Assembly: GCA_023313575.1 (NCBI GenBank)
Contig: JAJTTP010000020.1
Span: 744,001 to 808,000, forward strand
Direction: 5' to 3'
DNA: 64,000 bases
Source of the DNA: Eutypella sp. D-1
Taxonomy: Eukaryota > Ascomycota > Sordariomycetes > Xylariales > Diatrypaceae
Program-made: the position numbers and the translations under genes
The notes under the pieces: model-generated
Database searches by the model: none
Seen by the model: the letters and a program-made list of their open reading frames with translations, nothing else
Told to the model about the DNA's origin: nothing
Shown: positions 24,602 to 36,144 of the stretch, in pieces
Position numbering within the stretch: position 1 is the first letter of the stretch
Layout: every line of letters begins with the position of its first letter

Positions 24602-25255
24602 CTAGTAGCCATCCTTGCCCCACTTGTTGTACTGGTCGTGCAGCCTCTTGGGCAGGTTCACGTTGGGAACGACGACGACGTTGACGGCGCTGGGGGCGTC
24701 CTTGGGGGACTGGGTCGGGTCGCCGCCCGGGTGGTACCGGTACTTGCCGTCGACGACGCCGGCCTCCCAGGGCATGCCGGAGCTCGCGACGCCGACGGGG
24801 GACTCGGAGCTCGCGCCGGTGGGGGATCGGCCTTTTGGAGACTTATTAGCGGGGAGGTTCTTCCGGCTGGAGGGAAGGGGAGGGGGGGGGGAGTGGGAGG
24901 ACGAACCGAAGTATAGGCCGGCACCGCCGAGGGCCAGGACCATGACGCCTCCTAGGATCTATGACATATGACGCAACTAGTCAGTTTCTATCCGGAGAGA
25001 CGGAGTGATGATATGATGATGTCCTCTTCTCGTCTGCGGCATCTAATGGCAACCCGTGTATCAGGTCGGCTCCGGGCTTCCTCCTAGGCCGCCGACGACA
25101 CCTGGTAGATGTGTTTCTGGGGTGGGTGGACATGGACATGGACATGGACGCACCATCAACTCGGGATTGCGCTTGGTCTCCTGCTTCAGGGCCGGGTCGC
25201 TGGAGAGGCGACGGAGGGAGGTGGTGAAGGCTCTGCGGGCGATCAGGGAGGCCAT
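24602..25255 (-). CDS. Small mitochondrial single-pass membrane protein
   Basis: Two exons, 25255-25154 and 24958-24602, encode 152 residues. The intron opens GTGCGT, has a CTGAC branch site and ends ATAG; it joins PELM to ILGGVMVLALGG with no frame change. The first 20 residues (MASLIARRAFTTSLRRLSS) are a textbook mitochondrial targeting sequence. One membrane helix follows (ILGGVMVLALGGAGLYFG). A Pro/Ser-rich linker leads to a conserved-looking C-terminus containing SGMPWEAG, YRYHPGGDPTQSPKDAPSA and LPKRLHDQYNKWGKDGY. I recall similar uncharacterised ascomycete proteins but cannot name a complex or reaction. The layout suggests an inner-membrane protein with a soluble tail. The gene is compact and its frame is unambiguous. 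Confidence 0.8.
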
Positions 25256-27049
25256 GGCGGGCGATATGGTGTAAATCTAGTTATATGTTGGATTGTTTTG
25301 GTTTATGGCGGTTGTTGAGCTGTGTGGGATACTCGGATTTGTCTCGTCGCGATGTCGGGGGGGAGGCTGTCTTTTTTTTCGTTATGGTGGTAATGTGATG
25401 AGTTAATTGTATGGACCGAAAGCTTTCAAGGTTGTTCGGTTCGGCCTTTGATAGAGGAGCTCTGACCACCACCCGGGAAGGCAAAGCCTGGGAAGTCATC
25501 AGTATTTTGATTGGTCAATCCGGCCCATGATGGTTCGATTAATGGCATCATGCTTTTAAGTAGAGAGTACTGCTTAATTACATATGTAGTTAGCGGTGGT
25601 GGTGGTGGCGTAACTGGCTGGGCTGTCTGACATCTGGTGTCACTACCTGTGTCACTACTTGTGTTAGTGGTTTGGTAGTGCTGATGTTGGTGTGTGACGA
25701 GCAGGACGAGAATATCGAAGAACCAAGAAGAACAGTGGGGGCTCGGCGGACAGAACCAACCATCTCCCGTGGTACCTCCCAGGCATGCCAGGCGCGCCAG
25801 GCATGTACTCTACGAAATGCATCTTCATGCATTAGACGTCCCATCTACCCGCCTGCCGTGCTCACATTGCTGCAGAAAAAATAGAGTGAAAAGAGTAAGC
25901 GAGTAGTTAAGTGTGATATTGACTACTGTGACATTTGATAGTAATTTCTAAAAGAGGATTGAATACCAACCACCTTGACCACTCAGCTTTATGTCTCTAA
26001 ATATATGGAGGTACGTGAAGCCGGGATAGGCTGTATGTACTAGGTGGGGTGGCTTAGAAGAATTGTGGCTGGCTTAGTGACAGAAATGGCAGGAATGGCA
26101 GAGATGACGGCCCTTATTAGCAGCCCTGGAGAGGTGTGGTTGGTTAGGTAGGTACCTGAATACATACCCGAACAACCTGAATAATACGGAATAATACGTG
26201 ACCTAAAATGATCGGTAATCTCAAGAACCAGCCCTGGAGGGCTCCTAGACCCCAAGCCGCCCATAATTAACTTGTACCTAGTGTAGAGTAGGTAACCCCC
26301 TGGCCCCTTATTGACCTGAGCAGGGAATAAAGTGAATACTCCATCACTCACTCACTCACTCACTCACTCACTTGCCCTGCCCAGCCCAGCCCCGGAAGAG
26401 TTCCTGCATCATCACATCACCCACACCTGCAGTAGAGGTTCCCAGGTTATGCCATCACATCCTCCCCGAGGTCCTTGAGCGCTGCCCGCTGCGCTTGCGC
26501 CAACCAACCATTCTCCTCCCCCCCTTCTATCTGTCTCTCCCCTCCCGGAGGTTTTCCATAATAATATCTCGATTCGATCTGGTAAATCTACGAGAGAAAT
26601 CCACGACGACTAGACGAGGAATCCACCGCGCGACGAACGAACGAACGCACGCCAAAATAACGAAACATCGAAGATCATGTCCAGTCCGACCAAACGCCCT
26701 GCTGTGCAGAGACCAACAACAACAACGATTATTGAACCCGAATACTTGGGTTAATAATACCCAACCTCTCACTCACTCACACCCCCTCACTCTCTGTTTC
26801 AGCCTTTTTTTTCTATTCTTGTCGCTCCCTTTTGAACTATATCGTATTGCTTCGCATCGTCTCTCCTTAAAACCCCCCTTTACCGCTGTCCTTGCCGCCC
26901 TTGCCGCCCTTCACGTACTCGCTTTCGACAATCCTCCCTCTCCTTATCTCTGAGGATCTATCTGGAGGATCTATTTTATCGCACTCATTCATTCGTCTTC
27001 CTCGCCCTCTCCAAACACCTCTTCAAACACTCTTCAAACACCTTCCATC
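25256..27049. other. Divergent promoter region
   Basis: This lies between the small mitochondrial gene (minus) and Erf2 (plus). It holds GGT/CAC repeats near 25595 and a (CACT)n run at about 26344-26372. A pyrimidine-rich leader covers about 26450-27049, where an open frame of 193 codons is best explained as untranslated CT-rich sequence. No gene seen. Confidence 0.55.
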
Positions 27050-29395
27050 ATGGCGAACAACCGACCGAGTCCCAACTCGTCTCCCGACGATTATCAGTTT
27101 CCCGGCCCCAGGTTTCCTGCCGGTCCTCCTAGTATCATCTCATCTCGCATGACCGACATCGCATCCGAAGACGGTGATGGTGCTGGTGATGGTTATGGCG
27201 CTAGTAACGGTCATGGTAGCGCACAGGAATCCGGGAATCAACGTGCCAGCGGCCTGTACGACCCAGCCGCTTCCCGGCGAAGGAGCGCCATCGCCAACGA
27301 TTCGAGACCCGGCACCGCGAGAACCGGCATATCCTCTTCGCGCGGCGGCGCATGGTCAAACCGAAATTCTTTTCGAAAGGGATACCAGAGATCCAGCTTA
27401 GTGGGCCGTAACAACAGTATCTCAGGTTCCTCTGCCCGGCCGCCGAGTTCTGCGAGTCGCAGTCATGTACCTTCTTTGACGCAAAATGCCTTCTTCCATC
27501 CTATGAGTTCACAAAAGCTACAAGCCCAAAGAGGTGCCTCTCGTCCTCCGACTGCCGGCCAAAATGGTCAAAATCGTGGGAGTTTCCAGGATTTTCAGGA
27601 AGATGTTACCACGCCGGATACTCCCGAAGCTCCCGAGGACGGCAAGATTGTCGTTGCACAGCAGTCGCCCTCAAGTCCCACAGGATCCAATACCAATCCC
27701 AATCCTATTGCTCAGCTTACCCGACAGCTGACTGATGGCGACGGCGGCCGTCTTCCCCCCTCCCGCGGAACCGAGATGACCGATCACGATCACGAGCATT
27801 ATGACCATGTCACCTCCGACACGAGCCCGACCCAGGGTCACTATCCCGCCGGTAGTCTCAGCGAGAGTGTGCGCCCCTTACAGCGCAAGAAGGCCGATGA
27901 CATGGATCTACGTGTCGATGTTGATAGGACCAAGGTCTATAACAAGCATCTCACCAATCAAGCCACCCCTAGCAAATCACCACACTCCTTCAGGTCCAAC
28001 TTCTTGATGCCCGGCGCAAACGACAGGTCGGCCACTTCCCACAGCATGCGCGGCGTAGAAAAACTCTCTTCCAACGCTTCCTCGCCCCCCTATACCCCTA
28101 CCGAACCCAACTCTGCTGCCACCTCCAAGGCCAAGGGCGTACAGGAGACGTCGACTGCCTACACTATCGGCAAGAATTTCGAGTATTTCGAGGGAAACAC
28201 CATATTCTGCCTGGGCGGCCGGTTACAGAATACCCGTTCTCGTCCCATCAACATCGCCACGGGTTGCTTGGTGGTCCTACCCGGTATCTTGTTCTTCGCA
28301 TTTTCCGCATCATATTTATGGCATAATGTATCACCTGCGATACCCATCATCTTTGCCTATCTTTTTTACATTTGCGTATCGTCCTTTGTTCGCGCCTCCG
28401 GCACGGACCCCGGCGTAAGTAGCTGTCCCCTCCCTTTGCTGTCCCCATCTGGTCGATCTGATCCCTAATATCCGTATCCCCGTATCTAGATATTACCGCG
28501 CAATCTCCACCAATTCCCCCCGCCCGGTGAGAACGAGGACCCTTTGCGCCTAGCTCCCCCCACCATAGAGTGGACGATGATAAAGTCAGCCGAGTCGAGC
28601 ACGGCCGCCATGGAAGTCCCTTCCAAGTACTGCAAGACGTGCAACCTCTGGCGCCCGCCCCGCGCCCACCACTGCCGCGTCTGCGACAACTGCGTCGAGA
28701 CCCAGGACCACCACTGCGTCTGGGTCAACAACTGCGTCGGCCGCCGGAACTACCGGTACTTCTTCACCTTCGTGACGTCCGCCACCCTGCTCTCCGTGTA
28801 CCTGATCGGCGCGTCGCTGGGGCAGCTCGCCGCCTACAAGAGCAAGGAGGGCGTGTCCTTCAGCGACGCCATCGACCACTTCCGCGTCCCCTTCGCCATG
28901 GTCGTCTACGGCTTCCTGGCCTTCCTGTACCCGGCCGCCCTGATGACCTACCACGTGTACCTGATGGCCCGCGGCGAGACCACCCGCGAATTCCTCAACT
29001 CCCACAAGTTCCTCAAGAAGGACCGCTACCGCGCCTTCACCCAGGCCAGCATCCTCAAGAACTGGGTCGTCGTCCTCTGTCGCCCCCGCCCCCCGACTTA
29101 CTACCGCTTCAAGAACCGCTACGAGGACGGCGACCAGCGCTTCGGCGACCGCCGCGCCCCGCGCCGTGGTGTGGGCATGGGTATGGGTATCCTCCCTAAA
29201 CCCGGCACCGGTCAGGACATGGAGATGCAGGCTGTACGGCCTGTGGGTGGTGATGGTGGTGGTGGTGGCGGAGCGGGGTTTCAGGGCCCGACCGTCATTA
29301 ATAACGAGAACGAGAACGGCAACGACAATGGCATGAACGAAGACTCTCAGACACAGCAGCAGCAGCAGCAGCAGCAGCCGCCACCGCCTCGGTGA
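27050..29395 (+). CDS. erf2: DHHC palmitoyltransferase Erf2
   Basis: Two exons, 27050-28414 and 28490-29395, encode 756 residues. The intron starts GTAAGT, has a CCCTAAT branch site and ends CTAG, joining SGTDPG to ILPRNLHQFPP, a continuity expected in Erf2. The enzyme transfers palmitate to protein cysteines, classically Ras, at the ER/Golgi, with an Erf4 partner. About 370 disordered residues are followed by two membrane helices (CLVVLPGILFFAFSASYLW and IPIIFAYLFYICVSSF). Next comes the cysteine-rich domain KYCKTCNLWRPPRAHHC..C with the DHHC tetrad at residues 528-531. Helices three and four and the TTxE motif (GETTREFL) follow. The C-terminus is Gly, Asn and Gln rich. The long N-terminus is usual for filamentous fungal Erf2. 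No Erf4 gene is visible nearby. Confidence 0.93.
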
Positions 29396-31389
29396 TAAAC
29401 AGACGGTACCCCCCCCCCTCCCTTGGGGCAGGCCCGCCGCCGTTGCGAGAGAAAAAAAGAGAGGGGGGAGGAGCGAATTTAATAGTGGCATATTCTTTTT
29501 TTTTATTTTCCTTTTTTTCCGTTTCGTATCGTGTCGCCCGAGCCCCGCGAAATGCCCAATTAATATGTAGTAGTAGCGTGTTCTTACTTACTTTTTTTTT
29601 GTATCTATTTTGTGTCTATGTATCTGATTGACGTGACTGCCCTGACTGATGGACCGACTATAAATATGCGTTATGTAGTAAGACTGCGGTGCGGTGCAGT
29701 GCGTTGTGATGTGATGTGATGTTAGACTCTTCTCCTCCCCCCCCCTGCTTCCCTTCGAGCAGAAGGGAAAGAAAGTGAGTGAAGACGAGGAGAGCAGGCT
29801 CTTTCATGTTCCTATCTGAAAGAAAGGGGGTGGGTGTGTTGTGGTGCGCTGTGATAGGGTAAGGGGTTAGACCTCGATATTGGTTGATTCTCGTCTCCCT
29901 ATCAGTTTATCCCTCCTCTACTCCCTCTTACAACCCCCCTCCCCTATTCTGTGTACCAAACCCGGACCAAACCAACTCTAACGCTATCCAGCCAACCAAC
30001 AAAGGTCAGTCTTATTTAGAAGGTCGGAGAAGCCGACGTTGCTTTTTAGGGATATATGATCTAGGGATATCTCATCTCAAGCTATCCATCTCCTCCTTTA
30101 CTACTCCTTCACGTCCTACTCCTCCTCCTCCTACTCCTCCTCCTCCTACTCCTCCTCCTCCTACTCCTCCTCCTCTACCCCATCTCTTTTCTTGATCTAG
30201 AACTACGTGGATTGCGGTGATGTCTATGTAACTACTACCGTAGCAGATCAGAGGGCTTCTTCACCCTCTACCACCCTACTACGTTTACGGCGATGCTTTC
30301 ATTTCCATTGATAACCCGTTCTTGACGCATCTCGTTGTGGCAAGTGCCCACCCATCCACCACCTTCCCTTTCCATTTACTTTGAAACCGTGTGTAGAACA
30401 CCTCTTTCTCGCCTAGAGAACCCATCTGTCGGGGCAGGGAGGGAGGCTACGTATATATGCCCTTCTCTGTTGTTGTGTTCAGCCAGCCTGAGCGGGGAAT
30501 GGGTATCTCAAACCTTACCTTGTGGCTGGAAACCCGAAAGCTCCTTTCTGTCTGTCTGTCTGTCTGTCTGTCTGTTCGGTAGGTACACAACACCGCACAT
30601 GTACTAGTGGGGGAGAGGAGGGGGGCATCCCACCTACAGTTCCTCGGCCCCAGCTCTTACATCGCTGTCCTTACTTTGCTTTACTTACCTAGTATGTTGG
30701 GTAAATTCACCCACCTACTTACTTAACTTCTGTATAATCCACGTTCATAGCGTCATAATGAGACACAGAGAGACATCCTCAAGGATAATCGTGCAGAGAT
30801 CGAGTGGCTCGCCTCGCAAGCCGACGCGGACGACCCAGTGGTACCTACCTAGGAGGGGGAGAGAATAAACGGCGTAGATCCATATATTGAGATAAGCCAG
30901 GGGAGGAAGGATGACATTATTTGTAATGGTGACGTGCAGTGAAGATGAGCGGGGAAGAAATGGCTTTTTCTCTATTCAACCAACGGCCGTGGGCACACAA
31001 CAAAAAACAAAACAAACCGCCCTCCCGGTGCCCCCCCCCCCTTTTAGAAAAAGGCGTCGTCGCTATATATAATGAGTTGATCCCCCCCCGCGACCCCTTT
31101 TCCCTCTTCTGATACGGTAGCCCATCCGTATAGACAGCCTGCCTTGCCTTCGTTCCTTTCCCTGATGTACACCCCACCCCAGCTCAACCCCTATTCGTAG
31201 TATGTATAGTACAGCAGCTAATTTTTTCTTTTTTTAACTCTTCTCTCTCTTTCTTTTCACTTGCGTGGGTAATTTAACTGGGAGTATTGGAGACCGTGGA
31301 TGTGAAAAAGCTCAAGTGGACCTGAGCCGGTGGATGGTAATATTGTGACGGGTCGGACCTCGTAGGTGATGAAAGAAAGAATGGATGGA
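29396..31389. other. Intergenic between convergent genes
   Basis: Contains a 15-bp perfect minisatellite (30116-30175), a CTGT repeat at about 30547-30574 and several C or G runs. No open frame resembles a known protein; a Pro/Thr-rich frame over the minisatellite is an artefact of the repeat. Confidence 0.6.
30116..30175. repeat. 15-bp minisatellite, four perfect units
   Basis: The unit CTACTCCTCCTCCTC is repeated four times without change. It is pure pyrimidine except for one A per unit and could adopt triplex DNA. Confidence 0.9.
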
Positions 31390-32562
31390 TCAATCCCATC
31401 TGCTAGGCTATTAGCAACCGCCGTGATATCATGCATGTATGGATGGGCTGGTCTAGTTCAGAGGGTATGGCGATATACTCACCCCGTATCCTTCTGCCTC
31501 GCTATCCCGCCCGAGTGACCTTTCTCCTTACCCTGGGCGCGGAACCGGAGTTAGCAGTGCAGTCAGCTATACAGGGCCCCCGGGTGACGGGTGCCCACCC
31601 TCCGATCAGGTAGTAGGACTTACCGATATGCCGCCCTCCACTACTAACCGATCTAGCTGGTAGAACTGGCTGACGATCGTTTGGCGCTGTGTGGAACCCC
31701 GCTGTTAGCTTGTTCCTTGATATATTCATCCCCGAACAGCCCTCGCCCGATCCGGATGTAAGATACGCCCACCGGCCGCCGGCTCCGCGCCCCCCTTAAA
31801 GATCATCTCCTTCTCCGCGCGGAGGGGCGCACCGAACAAGGGGTCAGGGATCGCACAGCCATCAAGTTCGGGTTCGGGCTCGGGACATCAGGGGACAACG
31901 ACAACGACATCGTCACAAGGGCGCAACAAAATCCCTTCCCCTTCCTTACCTTCATCATCTGCAACTCCTTAAGCCCCTTCTGCAGGAGATCCTGGACCTG
32001 TCTCGGGTCCTCGACGGCCTTGTTGTCCCGGAAGGCGTCCCGCGTCCGCCGCTTCGCGTACTCCCGGAAGTTGTACGACTGGAAGCCCTCGCCCGCTCGT
32101 AATAATTGCCGATACTGCGTGCAGTGGGTGGTGAGGGGGTTCTGGTTAGCGGAATGGCTTTTTTTTTGGTCGTAGTACTGGGAGAACATGTAGGTGTATG
32201 TGCATGTATGTATGTGTTCGGGTGGGCATGTGCATGGGCACGGGCTAGCTGGCTCTTGGGAGTGCGCGCGCGCATACACGTGCATATATATATATATATG
32301 CGCAACTCCCGCACACCAAGCAGCCTATACTCGCAACCCGCCACCCGCCCGCACGCTCGGGGCGAGCCATAGACGGGTTCTCCCAGAACCCCGGACGAAG
32401 ATGCGCTCGGCGCGGCGCAATGGGCGGATATATAGATAGATATAACCACAGATGGAGGGGCTGAATGGGAGGGGGGAGGGGTGGAGAGAGAGGAGGCGAA
32501 GCACTCACCAGCGATCGGGCCTGCTGTGGTAGGTCGCCCTTGAGGGCCGAGACGATGGACAT
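31390..32562 (-). CDS. ISD11: Isd11, LYR-motif factor for mitochondrial cysteine desulfurase
   Basis: Five exons on the minus strand (32562-32509, 32114-31950, 31686-31624, 31532-31483, 31399-31390) encode 113 residues. Isd11 binds and stabilises the desulfurase Nfs1 in mitochondrial Fe-S cluster synthesis. The LYR motif (residues 18-20) is split by intron 1 between Leu and Tyr. It is followed by the typical [15 protein letters not shown] and [13 protein letters not shown] helices, then [19 protein letters not shown]. Exon 4 gives [17 protein letters not shown]. The last exon is only 10 nt (branch TGCTAAT, acceptor GCAG) and supplies the Trp-Asp end I recall for this family. Without that last splice the protein would stop two residues earlier. 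Exon 1 to 4 structure is secure; the final microexon rests on splice signals and family recall. Confidence 0.9.
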
Positions 32563-33307
32563 GGTTGCTGGATGGGACGGAATATGGGATATTTCGGTTC
32601 GGTATGAAGGGGATCGGGATCGGGGTCGGGTTTCGTATTTGGTGTTGCGATTCGAAGAATTGTTCGTGCCGTGTTGTATGGTATCTACACGGTGGTGGGA
32701 TGCGACAAGCTGGATTATAGAGGGGTATGAGTGGTATAGAATGAAGAAGAAGAAGAAAAAAAAGGTTCGTGATAGGTAATTGCGACGTAGTTAGGTGCGT
32801 ATGCTTATGTACCTAGGTATGCAGCATTAACATACAAAAAAAAAGGGTTGATGATGATGATGCAACCAATGGTAAATTCCGAGATCGCGATTATCGGGTT
32901 TTAGGCCGTTGATTTGATAAATAAAATGCAATGCACCTTAGCTGATAGGAGGGGTGGAATTGATAGGCAGATATGATAGGAGGGAGGGGCGATTAAAAAA
33001 AAAGAAAAAAGAAAAAAATGACGGTCCTATACTCCGTACTTACAAATAACTAGGAGGTTCGGTTATAAGCACATCGGCCCCGAGACCCTCCTCCCGACGG
33101 AAGGACGGCAAATCAGGGTTACAACTCGGCCGTATCCTTCCTCCGTAAGAGTATACAATCAGATGTGTAGCAGCACATACACAAATATACGAATCCCTCT
33201 TATTGAATAGGCAATTACTATTAGGCTAGGCTAGGCTTCTTTCTTCTACACACCAGGTCGTAGTTTCTGTTTCTGTTTCTTCTTCTTTTGTGTGTCTCGA
33301 CCCCGTG
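32563..33307. other. Isd11 promoter and downstream flank of zinc-finger gene
   Basis: AT-rich 745 bases with a GAT repeat near 32847-32860, poly(A) runs near 32996-33018 and a TACCTAGGTA palindrome at 32810-32819. No coding exon seen. Confidence 0.55.
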
Positions 33308-34867
33308 CTATAACGAGATAGCGGCCCCCGATTGCTGCTGATACTCCCGCAGGGCATCGTCCAGCGTGATCAGGTGCTCCTCTATCTTCCGGGCCCGATA
33401 CTGCGTCCTGTCCTCGTCCGCGTATTCCAGCAGGGCCTCGTCGTCGTCGTTGGCACCGACGGCGACCTCACTGCCGCCGCCGCCGCCGCGTGCCTTCTCT
33501 CTCCTACCCGGGAGGTGCACGCCGTCGCGGTGGTGCTGGAAGTTGGCGTCGTAGCAGCGCGCGGAGCAGAACACGGATCCGGACGCCTGCTTCAGGCTCA
33601 GCACGCATTCGCGGCAGAACACCGCCGCGCTACCGCTGCTGCTGCTGCTCCCCGTCCCGTCCATCTCCACGTCCTCGTCGTCCAGGCTCGCGCAGTTCCC
33701 GCCCGCGCCGCAGCCGTGCGCCTCCTTGCCGTGCGATTCCTGACACCCGGGGGGTTAGCATTGGGGCTAGTAGTGTATTTTGGCTACAAGGCAGTAGAGC
33801 AAGTAGAGTAGACATGGGGTAGGTAGGTAGGTACATACGTAGTTGTTTTCGTAGCACTTCCGCGAGCAGTACGCGACAGGCGCGCAGTCGAGGCCGTACT
33901 GCTCGTGCAGAAGCTGGCACAGCGGACAGGCGAGGAAGTTCTGGGGATCGAGGGTCTCCGCGCAGGCGGAGCACGGCGGGAGGGGGAGGTGGTTGTGGTC
34001 GCGCGGGTGCTGCTGCTGATCCACGGCGGAAGAAGCGGCGGCCGCCGCGGCCTTATCTTGGCGCGCCTTCTGCTTCTTGGCCAGGCTCAGCTCGTGCGCC
34101 GTCTTGGCCCGCTTAAGCTCCTCGAACTTCTGCTGCAAGCCTTGCTTCCGCTTCCGCTCCTCCTCCGCCGACTGCCGGTCTCGCAGCATCGCGCTCACTA
34201 CGTCCGCGATCGCGACCCCCTGCCGCATCATCTCGATGTACTTCTTGTACGTGTCGCCGCCGCTGCCGCCGCCGCGCTGCGGGTCGTGGCCGGGCTGGAA
34301 AAAGGTGTCGATGTAGACTTCGCTCCGCGCCTGCGGCGACTTCGCGTCTTTCAACCGATCGATGAAGCCGTCTAGGGCCGCCTGGTCGGGTGGCGGCGCG
34401 TCGTGGTCGGCGACGATGCCTCGGAGCTGCGAGGCGAGCTCGTCGACGGGCAGGTCGGCGCTGTCGTTCAGCTTCTGCTGCAGCAGTCTCGTCTTGGACG
34501 GGGACAGGGCGGCGGCGGCGGCGGTGGGCAGACCGATGTTCTTGACGCGGTCGCGGTACCACACCTCCTTCTCGTGGTAGATGCGCCGCTCGATGGTCTC
34601 GAAGTCGAGCCCGCGCCCGCGCGCCTTGGAGAACATCATGTCGAGCTCCTGCAGGAACTGGCGCCGCCCCGTGAACCACTCCTTGCGCCGGCTGCCCAGG
34701 TACCGGTCCCGCATGCGGTTTAGGTACAGGTTCCAGCACTCGGTGCACTGCGCGACGTGCGGCTTGCCGTGCTTGTTCGCGCACCCGGCCTTGATTTCAT
34801 CCAGGTCGGCCACGCAGGACTGCTGCTCCCGCCGGAGGTTAAGCAGTTCGTCCCACGGCTCTAACAT
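33308..34867 (-). CDS. Zinc-finger protein with two MYND/HIT-like Cys clusters
   Basis: Two exons, 34867-33839 and 33739-33308, encode 486 residues. The intron (GTATGT, branch TGCTAAC, acceptor TCAG) joins CYENNY to ESHGKEAHGC, so it cuts through a zinc-binding cluster. The N-terminal 300 residues are helical, charged and partly coiled coil (QGLQQKFEELKRAKTAHELS), with an early CxxC pair (QCTECWN). Then come the first cluster, CSAC..CPLC..YCSRKCYENNY..H..HGC, and a second one, FCRECVLSLKQASGSVFCS followed by RCYDANFQHH. The Cys/His spacing is like MYND or HIT zinc fingers that bind proteins. I do not recognise the full-length family and assign no function. The chosen ATG is the first in frame; the frame upstream has only a GTG. 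Confidence 0.8.
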
Positions 34868-35645
34868 GGTGGGAAGGAAAGTCCACAACACCAGTAGATA
34901 GATAGACCCTTATTAAAATGCCGGCTGCTCCAATAGTCGGACACCCTCACCCTCTAGGCCCGTACGCAAGGTGCTTTCTCTCTCCTTGATATATGCGCTG
35001 TCTATTTCTTGAAGTACGGGCCCCGTGATTGGTGAGCGGGAAGTAAGTAAGTCAGGTGTTCGGATGGAAAATGTCAAAATTAGTACACCGTAAAGTGAAA
35101 CCCCCAGTATCTGCTCTAAATTATATATATGATTTGGTAGGTAGTATATAGAATTGGTGCGAATACCTCCTGGGCAAGGCTATAGATAGTACTCAGATTT
35201 GATATTTTTGAATTAAGTTAGATAGATGGCCGTAACTTTTGTGATCTCGAGAGAGTTTGGTATGTCTGTAGAATATTCAAGTTCCTAAGTTCAAAGCCCC
35301 AAGGTAAGGTCGCGCGCATACTGTAAGTACCGGGATACCTTGGCCGGACGGACCCTCCAACATCTTACATTAGCGCTCACCCTTGCAGGTTAGGTATTTA
35401 GGTAGTTTAGAACTGGCCCGAGCTCCACAGTATCTGATATCTATGTAAATTCGGCAGGGGCCAGGCGCGCGCAGCGCAGGCCGAGTCGCTATGAAGTATG
35501 TAGGAAAGCACCGCCGGCTGCAGCATTGAGAACCTCCCCCCGACTCTTCTTCAACAATTGCAACCTTGAACCTTTTTTTATATAAAAACTTGCAGACAGC
35601 GCTTTTCACTTTCCCCATCTGAGCGCGCAAATCGAAAAGGCAACA

Positions 35646-35701
<56 letters not shown>

Positions 35702-35736
35702 TCATACAGGTTAGGAATTCATATCCAGAGAGAACG
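34868..35736. other. Divergent promoter between zinc-finger gene and SF3b5
   Basis: About 870 bases, AT-rich in the middle, ending in the long (TC)n tract and the SF3b5 leader. No coding exon. Confidence 0.6.
35649..35698. repeat. (TC)25 dinucleotide repeat
   Basis: Fifty bases of uninterrupted TC end 38 bases before the SF3b5 ATG, so in its core promoter or leader. A perfect repeat of this length is likely to vary between strains. Confidence 0.92.
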
Positions 35737-36144
35737 ATGGTAAGTCATCCACACGATCCTCTTCCCCTACCTCCCCCATCCACTTCCATGACAGGAACAA
35801 CAACAACAAAGCAAACAACCCAACCCAACTAATCCCCCCCTCTATAGGCGGACAAACTACGCACGCAACAAGAACTCGAGCGTCTACAAGCGAAGTACGT
35901 GGGCACAGGACACCCAGACACGACGTCGTGGGAGTGGCGGACGAACATCGCGCGGGACACGTATAGCGGGCTTGTGGGCCACCCCCCACAACTCGCCTAC
36001 GTCTCCCTCGCCCTCAACGAGCCCGCTGCTAAAGTCCGCGCCGACCTTATTCGTAAGATCGTTCAGCCCTGCGGTCCCCCGCCCCCGCGCGAGGGCGATG
36101 AGCCTGTTGTTGGTGCTGGTGGTGGGGGGAAGAATGGTGCGTAG
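35737..36144 (+). CDS. SF3B5: Splicing factor 3B subunit 5 (SF3b10)
   Basis: Two coding exons, 35737-35739 and 35848-36144, encode 99 residues. SF3b5 is a small subunit of the U2 snRNP SF3b complex, which recognises the branch site. The protein shows the diagnostic order: QQELERLQAKYVGTGHPDTT, SWEWRTNIARDTY, GHPPQLAYVSLALNE, and the near-invariant QPCGPPP. The first coding exon is only the ATG; GTAAGT follows at once. The intron is 108 nt, has an AACTAAT branch site and ends TATAG, after which GCGGACAAA continues as Ala-Asp-Lys. The family normally begins Met-(Ala/Thr)-Asp-(Lys/Arg), which supports this splice. Retained intron would read 31 codons to a TAA at the branch site. A short Gly-rich tail ends the protein. 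Confidence 0.93.

Noticed and set aside
26372..26953. 193-codon frame before Erf2
   Set aside because: CT-rich leader sequence; the Erf2 start at 27050 is supported by family continuity and this frame has no domain.
28586..29491. 301-codon minus-strand frame under Erf2 exon 2
   Set aside because: It is antisense to the DHHC exon, where GC-rich codons leave all frames open; the conserved motif is on the plus strand.
29884..30195. Pro/Thr-rich frame of 103 codons
   Set aside because: It is a translation of the 15-bp CTACTCCTCCTCCTC minisatellite, not a gene.
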